A stretch of DNA of 64,000 nt, from assembly GCA_023412005.1 (NCBI GenBank), contig JAEYOE010000001.1, forward strand, positions 62,001-126,000, written 5' to 3'. This DNA is from Bacillota bacterium. GTDB taxonomy: Bacteria > Bacillota > Clostridia > Christensenellales > SZUA-584. Made by a program: the position numbers and the translations under genes. The stretch's first letter is position 1, and each line of letters begins with the position of its first letter. The notes beneath the pieces were generated by a model, which did no database searches, was not told the DNA's origin, and was given only the letters and a program-made list of their open reading frames with translations. Of the stretch, positions 1 through 8,011 are shown piece after piece.

Positions 1-186
1 ATCGTAATGCTCGGGGACCAGCATTTTGATGGTTCCTTCTTCGGAGCGGCCGAACGTCGCTACAATTTCTTCGTCGCTGACGCTGCGATTTGCATACGGC
101 TCTATCGCATCCCGAAAAGACCGATGGATCAGCGGCATCGTGTCGCCGATTGTCCCGTCTAGGTCAAATATCACTGCCTTGATCAT
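1..186 (-). CDS. HAD-superfamily hydrolase (N-terminal part only)
   Basis: Partial gene running off the left edge of the window; only about 62 N-terminal residues are visible. They begin MIKAVIFDLDGT, the HAD motif I DxDGT with its nucleophile and acid/base aspartates, followed by the start of a helical cap (GDTMPLIHRSF). This is the usual layout of beta-phosphoglucomutase or phosphoglycolate phosphatase-like enzymes, so a small-molecule phosphatase or mutase is likely, but the substrate cannot be read. The ATG ending at 186 is preferred because GAGGTG lies 4-5 bases upstream; an in-frame ATG at 198 has no such site. It is divergent from the dehydrogenase operon. Confidence 0.85.
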   Translation of the reverse strand, partial: MIKAVIFDLDGTIGDTMPLIHRSFRDAIEPYANRSVSDEEIVATFGRSEEGTIKMLVPEHYD

Positions 187-638
187 GATGCACCTCATAA
201 TTTGTCGAAAACTTTATTAACATCGAAACGTTAATACAATCGCAATGCAAAGTCAAGATATCAGCAAGAAATCACATTTGACAGGTTTGCCTGTATCAAT
301 CGTTCATGGCTGCCTGATATTTTATGAATAGACTGCCATAATAGTATTGGTTGGCTTTTGTTACGCGGACACCATCGGATAAAAAAGCTTCTGTTTTTTG
401 ATCGCATTTGCGAGGGTAACATACTAAAGAAGAAGCCTGATGGTGATCACAAAAGTCATGTTAAATTACATGTTTTTTCGGCCCGCAAATGAGGACTTTT
501 TTTAAGCGAATCGTGCTGTTGACCGTTGACACAGACCAACGTGGATGTTAATATGGTACATAAGAAATGTTACTTTTTATCATAACTAAGCATGTAATGA
601 GCACAATAATGTAAATTTAAAATATACGGAGGTTTTTC
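187..638. other. 452-bp divergent intergenic region with inverted repeats
   Basis: This gap separates the HAD gene from the dehydrogenase operon. It holds a possible RNA fold: CACCATC (370-376) pairs with GATGGTG (439-445), GCTTCT (387-392) with AGAAGC (431-436), and CGCATTTGCG (404-413) is a self-complementary hairpin. A further arm, CATTTGCG (405-412), can instead pair with CGCAAATG (484-491). No riboswitch class was recognised. The only clear functional site is the promoter at 526-554. Confidence 0.4.
526..554 (+). promoter_or_regulatory. Sigma-A-type promoter of the dehydrogenase operon
   Basis: TTGACA at 526-531 and TAATAT at 549-554 are separated by 17 bases, close to the vegetative consensus. 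Transcription would start near 561, leaving a leader of about 78 bases before the E2 start codon. Confidence 0.75.
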
Positions 639-1967
639 ATGGCACTCGGAGTCATCATGCCCCGGCAGGGGCAGTCGGTTGAAAGCTGCATCATCGAGTA
701 CCGCGTGAAAGAAGGAGACGCCGTTAAGCAGGGCGATATTCTTTTTGCGTATGAGACGGACAAAGCATCATTTGAAGAAGAAAGCCCGGCGGAAGGAACG
801 GTATTAAAGCTGCTTGCGCAGGACGGGGACGATGTTCCGTGCCTGCAAACGGTACTTGTTATCGGTCAGCCCGGCGAGGACATTTCGGAGTTTGTGACGA
901 GCGGCGCTGCGCCGCAGACTGAGGAAAAAGCAGCTGAGCCCGAAACGTCAGCGCCAAAGACAGCACCGGTCATCACGGCAACAGCAACGCCTGCGGAAAC
1001 AGATGTGATCAAAATATCTCCGCGTGCCAAAGGCATCGCCGAGCGACAGGGGCTTGACCTAAGTAAAGCGGCACCCACCGGCCCGAACGGGCGCATCATC
1101 GAGCGCGATGTGGCGGTGCTTGCGGAAAATGGCTACAAGGTAACAGGCGCGGCGGCTGGCACATACGCAGGCGGCGCGCAGGGCAGCGGCCTTGGCGGCG
1201 CTGTCACCACAGCTGATCTTTCAGCATCTTCGGCTTTGGCATCGGCGGTGATCATATCCGAAACGCCCAAGACGGCCTATACGGATGTGAAGCTCTCGGC
1301 GGTTCGCAAGGTCATTGCGAAATCAATGCAAGCGTCGCTTTCTGAGATGGCGCAGCTGACGCATCAATCCAGCTTCGACGCGACGGCGATACTCGCTCTT
1401 CGTGAGCGTATCAAGGCCAGTGCTGAAAAGCTCGGTCTGCCGAACATTACGCTTAACGACATCGTGATGTATGCGGTCTCGAGAACGCTAAAAGATCACC
1501 CCGATCTTAACGCGCATTTTCTCGGCGATTCGATGCGGCTGTTTGACAGCGTGAACCTTGGAATGGCGGTGGATACAGAAAGAGGCTTGCTCGTGCCAAC
1601 GCTTTTCGGCGCTGATAAGCTGACGTTATCCGAGATTGCGGCTCAAACCAAAGAGCTTGCGTCGGCGGCGCAGTCCGGCAAGATTTCACCCGATCTGCTC
1701 GGCGGCGGCACATTCACCGTATCTAACCTCGGCGTGTTCGGCATCGAGATGTTCACGCCGGTCATTAACCCGCCCCAGACGGCGATACTTGGCGTGTGCA
1801 GCATTGTGTACCGGCAAAAGAAGGTCGGCGCAGAATTTGTGACATACCCGGCGATGGGGCTGTCGCTCACGTACGACCACCGCGCGGTAGACGGTGCACC
1901 CGCGTCGCGGTTCTTGAAAGACCTCTGTGCTTCGCTTGAGGCTTTCGACATACTGCTCGCAAGATAA
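639..1967 (+). CDS. Dihydrolipoamide acyltransferase (E2) of a 2-oxoacid or acetoin dehydrogenase complex
   Basis: E2 core enzyme that carries the acyl group on a lipoyl arm and passes it to CoA. Residues 1-78 form a lipoyl domain with the modified lysine in ETDKASFE. After an Ala/Pro/Thr-rich linker comes a peripheral-subunit-binding domain near residues 127-160 (ISPRAKGIAERQGLDLS). The C-terminal catalytic domain has the acyltransferase signature DHRAVDG near residue 412. The 442-residue length is normal for a single-lipoyl E2. GGAGG lies 6 bases before the ATG. It is the first gene of an E2-E3-E1 operon; the substrate is not determined by sequence (pyruvate, branched-chain 2-oxoacid or acetoin are all possible). 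Confidence 0.93.
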   Translation: MALGVIMPRQGQSVESCIIEYRVKEGDAVKQGDILFAYETDKASFEEESPAEGTVLKLLAQDGDDVPCLQTVLVIGQPGEDISEFVTSGAAPQTEEKAAEPETSAPKTAPVITATATPAETDVIKISPRAKGIAERQGLDLSKAAPTGPNGRIIERDVAVLAENGYKVTGAAAGTYAGGAQGSGLGGAVTTADLSASSALASAVIISETPKTAYTDVKLSAVRKVIAKSMQASLSEMAQLTHQSSFDATAILALRERIKASAEKLGLPNITLNDIVMYAVSRTLKDHPDLNAHFLGDSMRLFDSVNLGMAVDTERGLLVPTLFGADKLTLSEIAAQTKELASAAQSGKISPDLLGGGTFTVSNLGVFGIEMFTPVINPPQTAILGVCSIVYRQKKVGAEFVTYPAMGLSLTYDHRAVDGAPASRFLKDLCASLEAFDILLAR

Positions 1968-1979
1968 GGAGGCATGCAG

Positions 1980-3344
1980 ATGGTTTATGATTTGATTGTG
2001 ATCGGCGGCGGCCCGGCAGGGTACCTTGGCGCGGAACGCGCGGGGCACGCGGGGCTTAAAACACTGCTGTTTGAAAAACGCAGCGTGGGCGGCGTTTGCC
2101 TGAACGAAGGCTGCATTCCCACTAAAACGCTGCTGTATTCGGCAAAGTTAAAAGACAGCGCGTCGCACGGCGACGTTTACGGCGTCAGTGTGCAGGGCGC
2201 GGAATTGAACCACGGTGCGGTGATTGCGCGTAAGAACAAAGTGGTGAAAACGCTGGTGAGCGGCGTGGAAGCAACGCTTAAGGGCGCGGGCGTCACGGTT
2301 GTGAAGGCGCAGGCCACAGTAACCGGCAAGAACATAGAAGGCTTCTCCGTAACGGATGGCAAGGATGTGTATATCGGCAAGCGGCTGCTGATTGCGGCGG
2401 GTTCCGAAACGGCGGTGCCGCCGATTCCGGGGCTGAGAGAGGCGATACAAACAGGCTTTGTGCTGACGAGCCGCGAGATGCTTGATATAACCGAGGTACC
2501 GGGCAAGCTGATTGTGATCGGCGGCGGCGTGATTGGTCTGGAAATGGCAAGCTATTATTGCTCGGCGGGCGCAGACGTAACGGTTATCGAGATGCTGGAC
2601 AGCATCGGTGGCCCGATTGACGCGGACATCGCGGCGATACTCAAAAAGAGCCTCGTGAAAAAGGGCATCAATTTTCAGCTTGGCTGCAAGGTCACCGGGA
2701 TATCGGACAAGGTGGAATACCTCGATGCAAGCGGCAAAGCCGCCTCGCTGGCGGCCGATAAGGTGCTGCTCTCCATCGGGCGGCGTCCAGTGGCGGACGG
2801 TCTCGGTCTGGAGACCATTGGTGTGCAAATGGAGCGTGGTGCAGTCATCACAGACACCCATCTGCAGACAAACATAGCGGGCGTTTATGCGGCGGGCGAT
2901 ATCAACGGAAAATCACTGCTTGCGCATACAGCCTACCGCGAAGCCGAGGTGGCGGTGAACCACATGACAGGCAAAAAAGACGTGATGCGCTACGACGCGA
3001 TTCCGGGCGTGATTTATACCACACCTGAGGTGGCGGGTGTGGGGCTCACCGAAAAAGCAGCCAGGGACAAGGGAATGGATGTGACGGTGAAGAGCATCAC
3101 GATGAACTATTCGGGGCGCTATCTTGCGGAGAACGACCGCGGTGACGGCATCATTAAAATCGTTGTCGATAACAAGTGGCACAAGCTCGTCGGCGTTCAT
3201 ATGATTTCCAGCTATGCGTCGGAAATCATCTACGGCGCGGGGCTGATGATCGAAAAGGAAATGACAATCGACGAAATGAAGCAGCTGGTGTTCCCGCACC
3301 CGACGGTGTGCGAAGCGCTGCGAGAAGCGATATTTCAACTTTGA
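1980..3344 (+). CDS. lpdA: Dihydrolipoyl dehydrogenase (E3)
   Basis: FAD-dependent disulfide oxidoreductase that reoxidises the dihydrolipoyl arm of E2 with NAD+. Visible features are the N-terminal FAD-binding GGGPAG, the redox-active disulfide in GGVCLNEGCIPTK, a second Rossmann motif GGGVIGLEMA for NAD, the AAGDINGKSLLAHTA FAD segment, and the C-terminal HPTVCEALREA carrying the catalytic His-Glu pair. An ATG at 1974 sits only one base from AGGAGG (1967-1972); the in-frame ATG at 1980 has 7-base spacing and starts directly with VYDLIVIGGG, so it is chosen. It lies 12 bases after the E2 stop and lacks an N-terminal lipoyl domain. Confidence 0.95.
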   Translation: MVYDLIVIGGGPAGYLGAERAGHAGLKTLLFEKRSVGGVCLNEGCIPTKTLLYSAKLKDSASHGDVYGVSVQGAELNHGAVIARKNKVVKTLVSGVEATLKGAGVTVVKAQATVTGKNIEGFSVTDGKDVYIGKRLLIAAGSETAVPPIPGLREAIQTGFVLTSREMLDITEVPGKLIVIGGGVIGLEMASYYCSAGADVTVIEMLDSIGGPIDADIAAILKKSLVKKGINFQLGCKVTGISDKVEYLDASGKAASLAADKVLLSIGRRPVADGLGLETIGVQMERGAVITDTHLQTNIAGVYAAGDINGKSLLAHTAYREAEVAVNHMTGKKDVMRYDAIPGVIYTTPEVAGVGLTEKAARDKGMDVTVKSITMNYSGRYLAENDRGDGIIKIVVDNKWHKLVGVHMISSYASEIIYGAGLMIEKEMTIDEMKQLVFPHPTVCEALREAIFQL

Positions 3345-3390
3345 TAAGCGAAGGCTCGTTTAGTAGAACTCATTGAAGGTGCTTCACATA

Positions 3391-3542
3391 CTGCTGATAA
3401 AGCAATTAGTGTCATTTCGAGTGAGCGATAGCGAGTCGACTACGTAGTGGAGTGAAATCCCATGTTAAAAGCATTTTGCCATGGGATGCTCACGTCGCTT
3501 CGCTCCTCAGCATGACAAGAAGAGGTTTTTCATCAGACTGAG
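3391..3542. repeat. Interspersed palindromic repeat, family A, copy 1
   Basis: About 150 bp between the E3 and E1 genes. Its ends are inverted: the left reads GTCATTTCGAG followed by GAGCGATAGCGAG, while the right, complemented, reads GTCATGCTGAGGAGCGAAG. The middle holds AAATCCCATG and CCATGGGATG. A closely similar copy lies at 13718-13857, with matching flanks (CTGCTGAtAAAGC at the left and ATCA..CTGAG at the right). No coding potential. It probably forms a long hairpin inside the operon transcript. Confidence 0.8.
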
Positions 3543-3590
3543 AGGCAATGCTTCTAAAAAATATTTAACAGTATAATCAGGAGAGTAATT

Positions 3591-6062
3591 ATGACGAAAT
3601 GTTTAATGGTTGAGCCGGGCAAGGTCAGACAGCCGGGGAAAATCTCGTTTGAAGATATCCCGATGAACGTGTATCAGAAAACGGTGGCGGACGAAAAGAA
3701 AAACTTCTCCAAGGACGAATTTTTAAGAATGTACCGCGATATGCTCATCATCCGTGAGTTTGAGACGATGCTGAATCTCATCAAGACGACGGGTGAATAT
3801 GAGGGCGAAGTCTACAATCATCCGGGCCCGGCGCATCTCGGGATCGGGCAGGAAGCGGCTTATGTGGGGCAGGCTTTCGGCCTCTCCATCAACGACTACA
3901 CCTTCGGCTCACACAGAAGCCACGGCGAAATACTCGCCAAGGGCTTAAGCGCCATTGCACAGCTCGGTGACGATGAACTGTTGACTATCATGAAAACGTT
4001 CTTCGGCGGCGAAACGTACGCGGTGATAGAGAAGACGACCAAAGCCACCAGCGTGAAAGAGATTGCAATCGAGTTCTTGCTTTACGGCACACTTGCGGAA
4101 ATCTGGGCGAGAAAAACCGGCTTTAACCGCGGCCTCGGCGGCTCGATGCACGCTTTTTTCATTCCGTTCGGTATATTCCCGAACAACGCGATTGTGGGCG
4201 GCAGCGCGGATATCGCAGCGGGCGCGGCGCTCTATAAGCGCGTAAACAAAAAAAATGGCCTCGTGGTCTGCAACATCGGCGACGGCAGCATCGGCTGCGG
4301 CCCCGTCTACGAAGCGATGAACTTCTCGGCGATGGATCAGTTCCGCACGCTCTGGGACGATGAACACAAAGGCGGGCTGCCTATTATTTTCAACATATTC
4401 AACAACTTCTATGGCATGGGCGGGCAGACCTGCGGCGAGACCATGGCCTACGGCGAGGTCGCGCGTCTCGGCGCCGGCGTAACGCCGAGCCAGATGTATG
4501 CGGAGCGTGTGGACGGCTTTAATCCGTTGGCTGTGATTGATGCCTACAAGCGCAAACGCGAGATCATCGACAGCCGCAAAGGCCCGGTGCTGCTTGATGT
4601 GCTGACCTACCGCTTCTCAGGCCACAGCCCGTCGGATGCGTCGGCGTACCGCGCCAAAGAAGAGGTCGATCTGTGGCAGCAGGCCGATTCCATCGTTGCT
4701 TTTGGCAAGCAGATTACGGACGCGAAGGTGGCGGGTACGGCTGAGCTGGAAACCATTGCGCAGCAGGTGAAGACATGGGTGCTCAAAACTGTTAAGCTCG
4801 CCAAGGACGATACACTCTCGCCGCGCATGGATCTGATCAGAGACCCGAACTGCATTGCCGACCTGATGTTCTCAAATGGCCATGTGAAGAGTATGGACGA
4901 AAGCAGAACGCCCGATGTGCTGCAGAAGAAGGAAGAGAACGCGCATGTGCAGCAGCTGACCAAAAAGGAGCGCTTCGCTTTCGATGCGAGCGGCAAGCCG
5001 GTTTCCAAGAACAAGCTATATCAGCTGCGTGACGGCATATTCGAAGCGATTATCGACAAATATTACGAAGACCCGACGCTGACCGCCTACGGCGAAGATG
5101 TACGTGAATGGGGCGGCGCTTTTGCGGTGTACCGCGGGCTGTCCGACTGTCTGCCGTATCATCGTTTGTTTAACTCGCCGATTTCCGAGGGCGCGATTGT
5201 GGGCAGTGCGGTGGGCTATGCGATGGCGGGCGGCCGCGTGATTGCGGAGTTGATGTATGCGGACTTTTTGGGCCGCGCGGGCGATGAAGTGTTCAACCAA
5301 CTCAGCAAATGGCAGTCGATGAGTGCCGGTATACTCAAAATGCCATGTGTGCTGCGTATGTCGGTCGGCTCTAAATACGGCGCGCAGCATTCGCAGGACT
5401 GGTCGGCTCTGTGTGCGCACATACCCGGCCTCAAAGTGGTGTTCCCGGCCACGCCGTACGACGCGAAGGGCTTGATGGCCGCGGCGCTGAACGGAACAGA
5501 CCCGGTGGTGTATCTTGAAAGCCAGCGCATATATGATATCGGCGAGCAGTTCCATGAGGGCGGTGTGCCTGCCGAAAGCTACGAGATTGAGATCGGCGAG
5601 CCTGACGTGAAGGTAAAGGGCAGCGATTTGACGATACTCTCTGTCGGCGCAACGCTGTACCGCGTGATGGAGGCCGTCAAGCTGTTTGCCGCGCATGGTA
5701 TCAGCGTGGAAGTGATTGACGCGCGCAGCCTGGTGCCGTTCAATTACGAGCCGGTCATCGAATCCGTCAAGAAGACTGGCCGCATCATCATCACGGGCGA
5801 TGCGTGTGAGCGCGGCTCGCATCTGAATGACTTTGCGCGCAATATCACGGAATTGGCGTTTGATTATCTGGATGCGCCGCCGGTTGTGGTGGGCGCGAAG
5901 AACTGGATTACGCCCGCGCACGAGCTGGAAGATTTCTTCTTCCCGCAGCCGCATTGGTATGTGGATGCGTTCCACGAGCGCATTATGCCGATACCGGGGT
6001 TTGTGCCAAGGAGCAACTTCACGGAACGTGAGCAAATTATAAGCAACAAGCGCGGCGTGTAA
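3591..6062 (+). CDS. Fused E1 alpha-beta thiamine-diphosphate dehydrogenase
   Basis: Decarboxylating E1 component with both chains in one 823-residue protein. Residues about 40-430 are the alpha chain, with the TPP/Mg motif starting NIGDGS near 226 and ending near the Asn in FNNFYGMGG (about 270), and the conserved GGSMHAF. Residues about 475-823 are the beta chain (GEDVREWGG, PISEGAIVG, HSQDWSALCAHIPG, and the transketolase C-terminal domain). Compared with a typical alpha chain there are about 45 extra residues between SHGEILAKG and RKTGFNRGLGG. Preceded by AGGAGAG. Third gene of the E2-E3-E1 operon. Fused E1 chains are known in some Clostridia and other bacteria; the substrate is undetermined. 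Confidence 0.9.
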   Translation: MTKCLMVEPGKVRQPGKISFEDIPMNVYQKTVADEKKNFSKDEFLRMYRDMLIIREFETMLNLIKTTGEYEGEVYNHPGPAHLGIGQEAAYVGQAFGLSINDYTFGSHRSHGEILAKGLSAIAQLGDDELLTIMKTFFGGETYAVIEKTTKATSVKEIAIEFLLYGTLAEIWARKTGFNRGLGGSMHAFFIPFGIFPNNAIVGGSADIAAGAALYKRVNKKNGLVVCNIGDGSIGCGPVYEAMNFSAMDQFRTLWDDEHKGGLPIIFNIFNNFYGMGGQTCGETMAYGEVARLGAGVTPSQMYAERVDGFNPLAVIDAYKRKREIIDSRKGPVLLDVLTYRFSGHSPSDASAYRAKEEVDLWQQADSIVAFGKQITDAKVAGTAELETIAQQVKTWVLKTVKLAKDDTLSPRMDLIRDPNCIADLMFSNGHVKSMDESRTPDVLQKKEENAHVQQLTKKERFAFDASGKPVSKNKLYQLRDGIFEAIIDKYYEDPTLTAYGEDVREWGGAFAVYRGLSDCLPYHRLFNSPISEGAIVGSAVGYAMAGGRVIAELMYADFLGRAGDEVFNQLSKWQSMSAGILKMPCVLRMSVGSKYGAQHSQDWSALCAHIPGLKVVFPATPYDAKGLMAAALNGTDPVVYLESQRIYDIGEQFHEGGVPAESYEIEIGEPDVKVKGSDLTILSVGATLYRVMEAVKLFAAHGISVEVIDARSLVPFNYEPVIESVKKTGRIIITGDACERGSHLNDFARNITELAFDYLDAPPVVVGAKNWITPAHELEDFFFPQPHWYVDAFHERIMPIPGFVPRSNFTEREQIISNKRGV

Positions 6063-6093
6063 AAATTAGATTTGTACTGATATACATACTCAA

Positions 6094-6141
6094 ATGAACG
6101 AAGAACGGCGAAGGCATAAGCTTTCGCCGCTTTTCGTTCAT
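6094..6141 (+). terminator. Long inverted repeat after the E1 gene, probable terminator
   Basis: ATGAACGAA (6094-6102) pairs with TTCGTTCAT (6133-6141) and CGGCGAA (6106-6112) with TTCGCCG (6123-6129), giving a 16-bp stem with a small internal mismatch. There is no trailing U run, so termination is inferred from position. The rest of the 317-bp gap to ruvC shows only the ruvC promoter. Confidence 0.55.
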
Positions 6142-6318
6142 GCACGTTACAATCGAGAATGTTATTTTAATACCTGCAAAAGGTCCATCATACAGCTCGA
6201 TCAGATTTCTGGTATTTAATGAATGAATCATCATTACTATCTATTTAAACGGAGACAAACAGAAAATAATTATATACCGCCACAGCATCTACAAATAGAA
6301 TAATTGTTCGCATTCGTG

Positions 6319-6348
6319 TTTGACAGAAGCATGCCTTGCCTTTAGAAT
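6319..6348 (+). promoter_or_regulatory. Promoter of ruvCA
   Basis: TTGACA (6319-6324) and TAGAAT (6343-6348) with 18-base spacing, about 32 bases ahead of the ruvC start codon. Confidence 0.65.
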
Positions 6349-6379
6349 TATGGTATACAAGATATGAAAGGATCAATAC

Positions 6380-6874
6380 ATGGTCATACTGGGTATTGAC
6401 CCCGGCATTGCGCTGATGGGCTACGGCGTTGTGCGTTACGAGGGCAGCAAAATCTGCCTGATGGAATGCGGCGTGATTGTGACCGAAGCGGGCATGCCGC
6501 TGCCGCGGCGGCTCAAGATTGTGCACGAAAACGTCGGCGCGCTGATTCAAAAGCACGCGCCCGACTGCATCGCGTTTGAGGAGCTGTTCGCGGGCAAGAA
6601 CGTGAAAACGGTAATCCAGGTGGCGCAGGCGCGCGGCGCGGCGATGGCGGCGGCGTTCAGCACGGGTGCGGAGCTTTTTGAATACACACCGATGCAGATT
6701 AAGCAGGCGATTGTGGGCTACGGCCATGCGGATAAAAAGCAGGTGCAGGAAATGGTGCGGCTGCTGCTCGGTATGGACAAGGTGATCAAGCCGGACGATG
6801 CGGCGGACGCGGTGGCGTGTGCCATCTGCCACGCGCATTCGAGCCGTTTTGCGGATACGTTCCGCATCAGATAA
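6380..6874 (+). CDS. ruvC: Crossover junction endodeoxyribonuclease RuvC
   Basis: Holliday junction resolvase that nicks four-way junctions symmetrically with RuvAB. The RNase H-like fold is clear: GIDPGIALMGYGV with the first catalytic Asp at the N terminus, FEELF with the catalytic Glu near residue 68, and DAADAVACAICH with the two C-terminal acidic residues. The 164-residue length is typical. GAAAGGA sits 7 bases upstream of the ATG. It starts the ruvC-ruvA pair; ruvA follows after 11 bases. Confidence 0.96.
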   Translation: MVILGIDPGIALMGYGVVRYEGSKICLMECGVIVTEAGMPLPRRLKIVHENVGALIQKHAPDCIAFEELFAGKNVKTVIQVAQARGAAMAAAFSTGAELFEYTPMQIKQAIVGYGHADKKQVQEMVRLLLGMDKVIKPDDAADAVACAICHAHSSRFADTFRIR

Positions 6875-6885
6875 AGTGAGGCATT

Positions 6886-7476
6886 ATGTACGACTATATC
6901 AAGGGTGAGGTTGTTACCACAGATAAGGATACAGCGGTGATTGAGGCGGGCGGCATTGGCTACCGCATTTTTACCACATCGCAATCGCTCACGCATATCA
7001 AAACGGGGGAACACTGCAAGCTGTTCTGTCACTTCGTGGTGCGTGAGGATGCGCACACGCTCTACGGCTTCGTGACAACAGAGGAGCGCGAGATGTTTGT
7101 GAGGCTCACTGGCGTGTCGGGCATCGGCCCCAAGGCGGCGCTCGCGGTACTCAGCGCGATGAAAATCAGCGAACTGGCGGCGGCAATTATCACATCGGAC
7201 GAAACCGCGCTGCAAAAGGTGCCGGGCATCGGCAAGAAGACCGCACAGCGCATTATTATCGATCTTGCCGAGAAGATCGGCAAATCAGAGATACTCGGCG
7301 AATCGGATATGCCAGGCGAAGCAGGGGGCATGGGCGCCGAAGCGGAGGCACTGGCGGCGCTGGTGGCCTTGGGGTATAACCGCGCGGAGGCAACGCGCGC
7401 AATCACATCGGTGAAGAATCTGGGAGACACATCGGAAGAGCTGATATTGATGGCGCTGAAGCGCATGGGTGCTTAG
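6886..7476 (+). CDS. ruvA: Holliday junction branch migration protein RuvA
   Basis: DNA-binding subunit of the RuvAB motor; tetramers hold the four-way junction while RuvB pumps DNA. The N-terminal OB-fold begins MYDYIKGEVV, followed by paired helix-hairpin-helix motifs (LTGVSGIGPKAALAVL and LQKVPGIGKKTAQRII), a flexible linker rich in Glu, Gly and Ala, and a C-terminal domain III (EAEALAALVALGYNRAEA) that contacts RuvB. 196 residues is normal. In most Firmicutes ruvB follows at once; here 535 bp of repeats intervene. Confidence 0.96.
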   Translation: MYDYIKGEVVTTDKDTAVIEAGGIGYRIFTTSQSLTHIKTGEHCKLFCHFVVREDAHTLYGFVTTEEREMFVRLTGVSGIGPKAALAVLSAMKISELAAAIITSDETALQKVPGIGKKTAQRIIIDLAEKIGKSEILGESDMPGEAGGMGAEAEALAALVALGYNRAEATRAITSVKNLGDTSEELILMALKRMGA

Positions 7477-7539
7477 CAAAAAGCCTTTTCTTTAAGGAGA
7501 AGGCGGTCGATGCACCGGTGAGGCGGCGGGAGAATGGTT

Positions 7540-7985
7540 ATCACGAACACCTCATCAGTCGCCTTGCGGCGACAGCTTCCCCTCCAAGGATGCTGCGCCC
7601 AACAGCGCAACGAATGTAGGGAACGACCTCCGTGTCGTTCCGTGTCGCCGCAGGCGACTGAGGGAGGCACAGCCAAAGCTATGCAAATCAATACTCCTTC
7701 CGTCAAATGCCGGATTGCATCCGTCATTTGCCACCTCCCTCTAAGAGGGAGGCAAGGTTGCGAGCACACACAAATGAGTTGTACTGACTTTGTGTATTGC
7801 TCGAAATACAAGCTCCCTCTGGAGGGAGCTGTCGCCGCAGGCGACTGAGGGAGGATCAGCCAAAGCTGTGCCAATCATCACTCCTTCCGTCAAATGCCGG
7901 ATTGACATCCGTCATTTGCCACCTCCCTCTAAGAGGAAGGCAAGGTTGCGGGCATACACATATGAGTTGCACTGAAGTGACTCGG
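7540..7985. repeat. Repeat block separating ruvA and ruvB, with a 145-bp tandem unit
   Basis: Two near-identical direct copies lie at 7644-7787 and 7831-7975; each runs from GTCGCCGCAGGCGACTGAGG through CCGTCAAATGCCGGATTG to ATGAGTTG. Ahead of them is CTCATCAGTCGCCTTGCGGCG (7551-7571), whose core GTCGCC/GGCGAC is a hairpin that recurs at 15.7-16.2 kb, and a copy of the TAGGGAACGACCTCCGTGTC element (7617-7636). Short open frames inside the block have no independent ribosome binding site and are rejected as genes. The block is non-coding. Confidence 0.85.
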
Positions 7986-8011
7986 CTAATTCACTAAGGA
8001 GGAGCCAAGGC

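Noticed and set aside
5016..6035. 339-residue antisense frame opposite the E1 gene
   Set aside because: Mirror frame of a well-supported gene caused by GC-rich third positions; no recognisable motif.
7534..7997. Several short frames between ruvA and ruvB
   Set aside because: All are translations of the tandem repeat units in different frames, without start signals of their own.
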